A stretch of DNA of 64,000 bases from Dromiciops gliroides. Lineage: Eukaryota; Chordata; Mammalia; Microbiotheria; Microbiotheriidae. The stretch lies in the NCBI RefSeq assembly GCF_019393635.1, contig NC_057866.1, positions 233,774,359 to 233,838,358 on the forward strand, read 5' to 3'. A program made the translations under genes and the position numbers. Shown here piece by piece: positions 58,620 through 64,000 of the stretch; positions within the stretch are counted from its first letter, which is position 1, and every line of letters starts with the position of its first letter. The notes beneath the pieces were generated by a model, which saw nothing but the letters and a program-made list of their open reading frames with translations, was not told the origin of the DNA and did not search any database.

Positions 58620-59300
58620 TTATACTGTTTTGATGATAAGTTATTTCTAGTTGTAAGCCTATATCCTTTGCCTTCAGGAATAGTACACTTCAAACTCTCT
58701 GCTCCTTTATAGTAAGTGATGATAAATCTTGTGCAAGCCTGACTATGGCTCTATAGTTCATAGATTCTTTCTTTCTGAGTGCTTATAGTATTTTTTTTCT
58801 TTGACCTTGGAGTTTTCATTTGGGGGTTTCTTTGAGAAGGTAACAGGTGAACTCATTATCTTTTGACTTTTCCTTCCAGTTCTAGGAGATCTGGGGAGAT
58901 TTCTTTTATGACGTTGAAATATGAAGTCTGGCCTGGATTTTTTTAGTTACGATTTTCAGGCAGTCCAATGATTCTTAAATATTTTCTCATTGATCTGCTT
59001 TCCAGGTTAATTGTTTTCCTTTGTCAGACCTTACATTTCTCCTATTTTCAGCCTTTTGACTTTATTATTTTTGTTGTCTTCTAGAATTGTATTTTTCTAG
59101 CTTCAATTTCATCCAATCCATTTTTCAGGTAGTTTGATGTTTGGGTGGGATTTTGTATGTGTTATGCCAAGCTGTTAATTCCTTTTTCAATTCTTTCTTT
59201 CATAAGTCTAATTTCTTTTTCATTTTTCTATAGTATTCTCATTTTTTTTAGAAAAAAATTTTTTTCAACTCTTAAAAAAACCTGTTGCTCATTTCTTCCA
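58620..59300 (-). pseudogene. Decayed L1 ORF1 of the old L1
   Basis: The + strand phrases gtaagcctatatcctttgcc, tctctgctcctttatagtaa and ttttcaggcagtccaatgatt mirror, with many changes, those over ORF1 at 34900-35290. It is the RNA-binding L1 ORF1 protein gene in ruins, with no long open frame. Confidence 0.6.
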
Positions 59301-59336
59301 AGAACTCCAGTTAAACTTATACTTGTGCTGAATTTT

Positions 59337-59480
59337 GTGTGTGTGTGTGAGGCAATTGGGGTTAAGTGACTTGCCCAGGGTCACACAGCTAGTAAGTGTT
59401 AAGTGTCTGAGGCCAGATTTAAACTCAGGTCCTCCTAAATTCAGGGCCGGTGCTCTATCCACTGTGCCACATAGCTGCCC
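59337..59480 (-). repeat. WSINE1-like SINE copy 17
   Basis: A perfect 15-bp duplication, cttgtgctgaatttt, lies at 59322-59336 and 59481-59495. The tail side is a GT run rather than poly(A). It inserted upstream of the old L1's ORF1. Confidence 0.95.
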
Positions 59481-60539
59481 CTTGTGCTGAATTTTAATTT
59501 GAGCCTTTGCTTGTAAATATTTTTAAGTAATTCCTGTCTTTTATATATGTATCTTTAGTGCTTCTGCCACAATAGGAGTGCTTTATAGTGAAATCCTTTC
59601 TTTCTACAATTCTTCATTTTTCAAGACTCACTTCCTGACTTCAAACCTGGCTTTAGGGCCAGTCTGCTTGTTTCTACACAGAATGCCTATGCTATGCTTG
59701 GTTTTGTTCTGTGACCTCTTTTTTCCTACTTCTGCTTTCCACAGATATTGAGTGGAAGCTCAAAGATAACTCAGTTTGAGGTTTTCCAAGCTTTACTGTG
59801 GACTGTGTTTTTGTCTAGAGAGGTGTGAAACTGCCCTTCTCTGAATTTTATACTGTCCTGATGTAGGTTTGAGTCTGAAGCAACACAACCATGGGCTTGT
59901 CTTCAGATGCAGTACCAGTTGGTTAGAAATTTCTTTAGGTAGAGTGCTAAAACTGCATGCTCTCCTTTGTTCTGGGCTCCTTACCCTGGTAATCCTGCTT
60001 CAAGTTTCAGACTGGGCTGGAGGTTGGAGGCTGAATTTGATACCCACCTTCATTCTCAGGATCACCTCCAGCCTGGTCCCTGGTTCCTTGGATGGATCAT
60101 AGCCACAGGCCTTCAATCATTCCTTCCCTTCATCTATCATCCCTGCGTGCAGGTCAATGTTGGACTTGTGACCCAGCTTTGGGGTATCTCATCCATCTGT
60201 GCCCATTGTCAGTTCTTCCTACTTCCTACCCAGGATCCAGTATGTCTTCCGGCTCCAATGCACAGTTTGAGGCCTGAGATCAGTACACATGGAAAGTTCT
60301 ATACCATGTGCTGCTGGCTAGACCTTCTCATAAGTGTCCACAGGCCTCTATCTTTGTCTCTCTTTACCTAACTGGGCTACAAAAATTAGTTGCTGTGATT
60401 TTGTTTTTCTTCTGGGATTCCCTGATTAGGCCTAAGTTGGACTCATTTTTTAGACCTTTGTGTAAAAGTTGGTGGGGTGAGGAGATTTGGGCTATACTGC
60501 TTCCTCCTACTCCACCATCTTGACTGATCTCATTTCATT

Positions 60540-61110
60540 TAATGTTTAATGTCCAGGGCTCCTTTCAGAGACTACAAATTGCAGAGAAGGCATTGGGTAG
60601 CATTGGGAGTTTACTCACTAGGAATTCCCAGAGCAATGAAATCCAGGTCTAGATGAAAACTTTTTCTTTAAAAAAAGCTATATTTAGACTGTGTTTTGGG
60701 TTTTATTTGAACACAAATCATTTCCACAAGAAATTCACTTCCCAATGACCATGTATCATATGGGAAATAACATGAAAATGTGTCATTGTTCACTGTTCAC
60801 TAAGCAGTTTCAGAGTGTTGAACTAAATAGCACTGAGTACAGGCTTCACAAAGCCCACACCACTGTCATTATCTTATATTAAAATAATTTTCATTCATGT
60901 TCCTTCCAATTCAGAGGAAACTATTATACACAATAGTGATTTCCTTTCTTTGGAGCATTAATATAATCACTGCGGGGGGGGGGGATTATAACCCAACCAC
61001 CACCATAGTTAACAAAAATTAAAAGGGCCTTTCCTTTTCACATTGTTACAAAGACATAAAATTGGGAAGGGTTATGAAATTTATGTTTTAAATTTGCATA
61101 TATCAATATA
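60540..61110. other. Unassigned sequence with a G tract
   Basis: A run of ten or so G (60974-60984) is the only notable motif. No gene or repeat is recognised. Confidence 0.5.
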
Positions 61111-61154
61111 ATTCACTTTGGCAAAAAAAGTTTTGTTTAAAAGTCTACAGAGCT

Positions 61155-61303
61155 GGGGGCAGCTAGGTGGCACAGTGGAAAACGTACCAGCCCTGGATTC
61201 AGGAGGACCTGAGTTCAAATCCGGCTTTAGACACTTGACACTTACTAGCTATGTGACCCTAGGCAAGTCACTTAACCCTCATTGCCCCACCAAAAGAAAA
61301 AAG
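61155..61303 (+). repeat. WSINE1-like SINE copy 18
   Basis: Flanks aaagtctacagagctg (left, to 61154) and aaagtctgcagagtt (61304-61318) are a duplication with few mismatches. Confidence 0.93.
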
Positions 61304-61389
61304 AAAGTCTGCAGAGTTAATCATTTCCTAAGACTGTTTGACAGATGTTGTTTGTGTGGATCAGAGTTTCAATTTATTAGGAAGTAAGG

Positions 61390-61745
61390 AAACAAAAATT
61401 TATTAAACACATTCTGTATCAAGTTCTGTGCTAAACACTTTATAAATATGACCTCATTTCATTTTCACAACAACCCTAATAGATAGGTAGGGGGTATTAC
61501 CGCAATTTTATAATTGAGGAAACTGAGGCAGACAGAGGTTGTGATTTGCCCAGGGTCACATAGCTAGTGTCTGAGGCCAGATTTGAACCTGGGTCTTCTT
61601 GACTCAAGACTCCACTTATCTAGCTGCCTCTTATTAGAATGTAAACTCCTTAAGGGAAATGACTATTTTTGCCTTTTTTTGTATTTCCAACACTTTATAT
61701 GGTTCCAGGCACAGAGTAGGTTCTTTAATAAATACTTATTGATTG
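61390..61745. repeat. MIR followed by L2 3' end
   Basis: A MIR-type stretch (acaacaaccctaatagatag, gaggaaactgaggcagacag, cccagggtcacatagctag) is followed by an L2 end (tagaatgtaaactccttaag, ccaggcacagagtaggttct, taataaatacttattg). Confidence 0.75.
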
Positions 61746-61749
61746 ACTA

Positions 61750-62085
61750 GTATGTTCTCCTGTCTTAAATAATCCCAGAGTCCCTAATTTGATCTCTCTT
61801 TCACCACCTTCTTTGTATGATATGTATCTCAATCTATGGCTTATGCTTCAATAGAACATAAGTTCCTAGAGGGCAAATAAGAGCTGTCTTTGAATCCCCA
61901 GAATTTAACAAAACTAGTTTTTAAAACTTTGAATTGAAAGATATCGACTTTTTTACTCTTCACAATGTAAATGGCCAACATTTGGCCAAACACAGAAGTG
62001 AGTCATTATCACCCGTGGAGAAAATCAGTATCTATTTTTCTAAGTAGTACACCATTAAAGTTCACTTCTGGTATCTCTATATGAT
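61750..62085. other. Unassigned sequence, possible L2 trace
   Basis: The phrase catcaatagaacataagttcctagagggcaa near 61850 recalls an L2 end; otherwise nothing is recognised. Confidence 0.4.
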
Positions 62086-62089
62086 CCAA

Positions 62090-63890
62090 AGGGAATTCTA
62101 AGAACTTTTATCATTATTAATGCAAGTTAAAGGAGTTTATGTAGACAGAGTGCATGGATGTGCATCCATTATGTTGGAATGATCTAAAAAAAAATGAAGT
62201 GGTGAGAAAGAGGTATAATAGGTATAATAGGGTAATAGGTAGAATGGTGACATTTTCCTGACATAAAAGAAGCATACAAGGAAAAGCTTTTAAAATGGAG
62301 GGTCAAATGGGGGCTTAGGTCTGGCAGGCAATGCTTGAACCTCCTTGGAATTGGAATTGGTTCAAAAAGGGAAGGACATACACACACACACAGTTGAGTA
62401 TGTAAATGAAACAACAAATAAGAAAACAGGAAGGGGAGGGAATAAGAGTAATGGAACAAAAATGGATTTAAGGGAGGCAATGCTGAGAAGCAAAATAGAC
62501 TTTTGAGGAGGGACAGCATGAAAAAAGAGAGGAAAAAACAGAAGAGGGAAATACATAGTAATCATAACTGTGAATGTGAATGAGATGAACTCACCCATAA
62601 AATAAAAGCAGATAGATGAACATATTAGAAACCAGCATCCAACAATATGTGTTTTGTTTTGTTTTGTTTTTATAAGAAACACCCTTCAAACAGAAAGACA
62701 TACAGATTTAAAATAAAGGGCTAGAATAGAATCTAATATGATTCAGCTAAAGTAAAATAGATGGGGGTAGCAATCAAGTTCTCAGACTAAGCAAAAGCAA
62801 AAAAGGACCTAATTAAAAGACATAATCAGGGAAACTACATTATACTAAAAGATATCATAGAAAATGAAATAATATCAAAAATGTTTTACTTCAGGTTTCT
62901 CTGGTAAAGGCCTCATCTCTTAAATATATAGAGAGTATAAAATTGAGTCAAATTTATAAAAAAATAAGATTCCCCAATTGATAGATGGTCAAACAATATA
63001 AACAGGCAGTTTTCAGAAGAAGTCAAAGCTATCTGTAGTCATATGAAAAAAATATTCTAAATCATTATTGATTAAAGAAATGCAAATTAAAACAACTTTG
63101 AGATGCTACCTCACACCCATAAGAAATGACAAATATTGGAAAGGATGAGGGAAAAATAGTATATTAATGAACCTGGTTCAGTAGTGAATTGGTCCAACCA
63201 TTCTAGAGAACAATCAAGAACAATGCCTAAAGGGTTACAAAACTGAGCATACCCTTTGACCCAATATTACCACTACCAGGTCTGTATCCCAAGAAGATCA
63301 AAGAAAAAGTAAAGGACTTATATGTACAAAGATATTTATAGCAGTTCTTCTTGTGGTGGCAAAGAATTGAAAATCAATGGGATACTCAGCAGTTGGAGAA
63401 TGGCTGAACAAATTGTGGCATATGATTTTGATGGAGCATTATTTTACTATAAGCAATGAATAGAGAGAATGGTTTCAGAAAAACATGGCAAGACATATGA
63501 ACTGATGCAAAATGAAATAAAAAAACTGGAGGAGATCACTATGTACAGTAATGTCAATGTTGTAATGATAATCAACTGTTAAAGAGTCAGGTACTCTGAT
63601 CAATACAATGGTCTAAGATAATTACAAAGAAGTCATGATGAAAAACATGCTATCTACCTATAGAGAGTGGACTGGTGAACTCAGTGCAAATTGAAGTATA
63701 ATTCTGTCACTTTCCTTTTCTTGCTTTTTTAAAAAATATAGATAATAAATATGGAAATACATTTTGCATGATTTCACATGTATAAATGATATAATATTTT
63801 TCACCTTTTCAGTGGCTATGGAAAGGGGTAAAAGGGAGGGAGAAAATTTGAAACAACATTTAAAAAGAAAATTTAATAAAAATAAATAAC
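62090..63890 (+). mobile_element. Internally deleted L1 (endonuclease stub joined to ORF2 tail), copy 2
   Basis: Same order as 43890-47060: spacer (gttaaaggagtttatgtaga), then endonuclease start codons from about 62565 (TVNVNEMNSPIK and IRNQHPTIC). Then comes the same junction at about 62885 into the ORF2 C-terminal region (tctggtaaaggcctcatctc), and a 3' UTR ending near 63890 in AATAAAAATAAATAAC. No LTR or SINE interrupts this copy, but a TTTTG run (62650-62670) has expanded in the endonuclease part. All frames are broken. Confidence 0.78.
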
Positions 63891-64000
63891 ACATTAAAAT
63901 GTGAAAAAAATGCCTTATAGAAGGTCAGTATCTTCTGGCTAATAGTGACTGAATAAAAACAAAAAAAAAGTTGAAATTGTTAAATTTATGTTCATTGAGA

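Larger units (their letters stand above)
56820..60535 (-). mobile_element. Old L1 with 5' end kept, most of ORF2 deleted, split by an LTR
   Basis: On the minus strand the 5' end lies at about 60530 (gatcagtcaagatggtggag), followed by a GC-richer 5' UTR (59500-60530). ORF1 relics (about 58620-59300), an RT part of ORF2 (about 57290-57365 and 57965-58600) and a 3' UTR down to about 56820 follow. It is colinear with other L1s but many domains are missing and all frames are broken. The SINEs at 56964 and 59337 and an LTR at 57365 interrupt it. Confidence 0.68.

Noticed and set aside
59869..60371. Plus-strand open frames of 77-134 codons
   Set aside because: This is the reverse-strand 5' UTR of the old L1; higher GC reduces stops and creates chance frames.

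Overview
The window looks like intergenic, repeat-packed DNA from a marsupial. The main clue is about eighteen copies of a tRNA-derived SINE whose head reads GGGGCAGCTAGGTGG and whose body matches, from memory, the WSINE1/MAR1 type abundant in Australian marsupials. It sits among marsupial-type L1 elements, L1-derived half elements, L2/MIR relics and several solo retroviral LTRs. An australidelphian, perhaps a dasyurid, is the best guess. No bacterial features, no tRNA/rRNA gene and no exon of a working host gene could be supported.

Layout. 1-10 kb: old, mostly unique sequence with L2/MIR/SINE relics and CA repeats. 10-14 kb: an old L1 piece, SINEs, an L1 tail and an LTR with a duplicated poly(A) region. 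14.4-22.1 kb: an old reverse-strand L1 interrupted by two SINEs, a forward HAL1-like element and a younger L1. 22.1-27.1 kb: an LTR with GT/GA arrays, an L1 5' UTR piece, L1 tails and SINEs. 27.1-31.7 kb: quieter, with L2/MIR relics. 31.8-37.9 kb: an L2 split by a full-length reverse HAL1-like element (15-bp target duplications), which itself holds an inverted copy of its own family; an LTR splits the L2 further downstream. 38-43.4 kb: microsatellites and two large solo LTRs. 43.9-47.1 kb: an internally deleted L1 carrying two LTRs and two SINEs. 47.7-50.3 kb: the youngest-looking element, a 5'-truncated L1 with 673 open codons of ORF2 and perfect target duplications. 51.5-55.06 kb: a processed nucleolin (NCL) pseudogene, broken by a SINE, an LTR-like block and an unidentified insertion. 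55.2-64 kb: L2, SINEs, an old L1 split by an LTR, and a second copy of the internally deleted L1.

Nothing here works as a gene system. What unites the window is retrotransposition by L1: autonomous copies, two kinds of internally deleted L1 that evidently multiplied as non-autonomous families, SINEs, and a cellular mRNA copy. The most interesting signals are junctions shared between the deleted elements, a SINE-derived block fixed inside one HAL1-like lineage, and an element inserted head-on into its own family. All family names come from memory and visual alignment; no database search was made.
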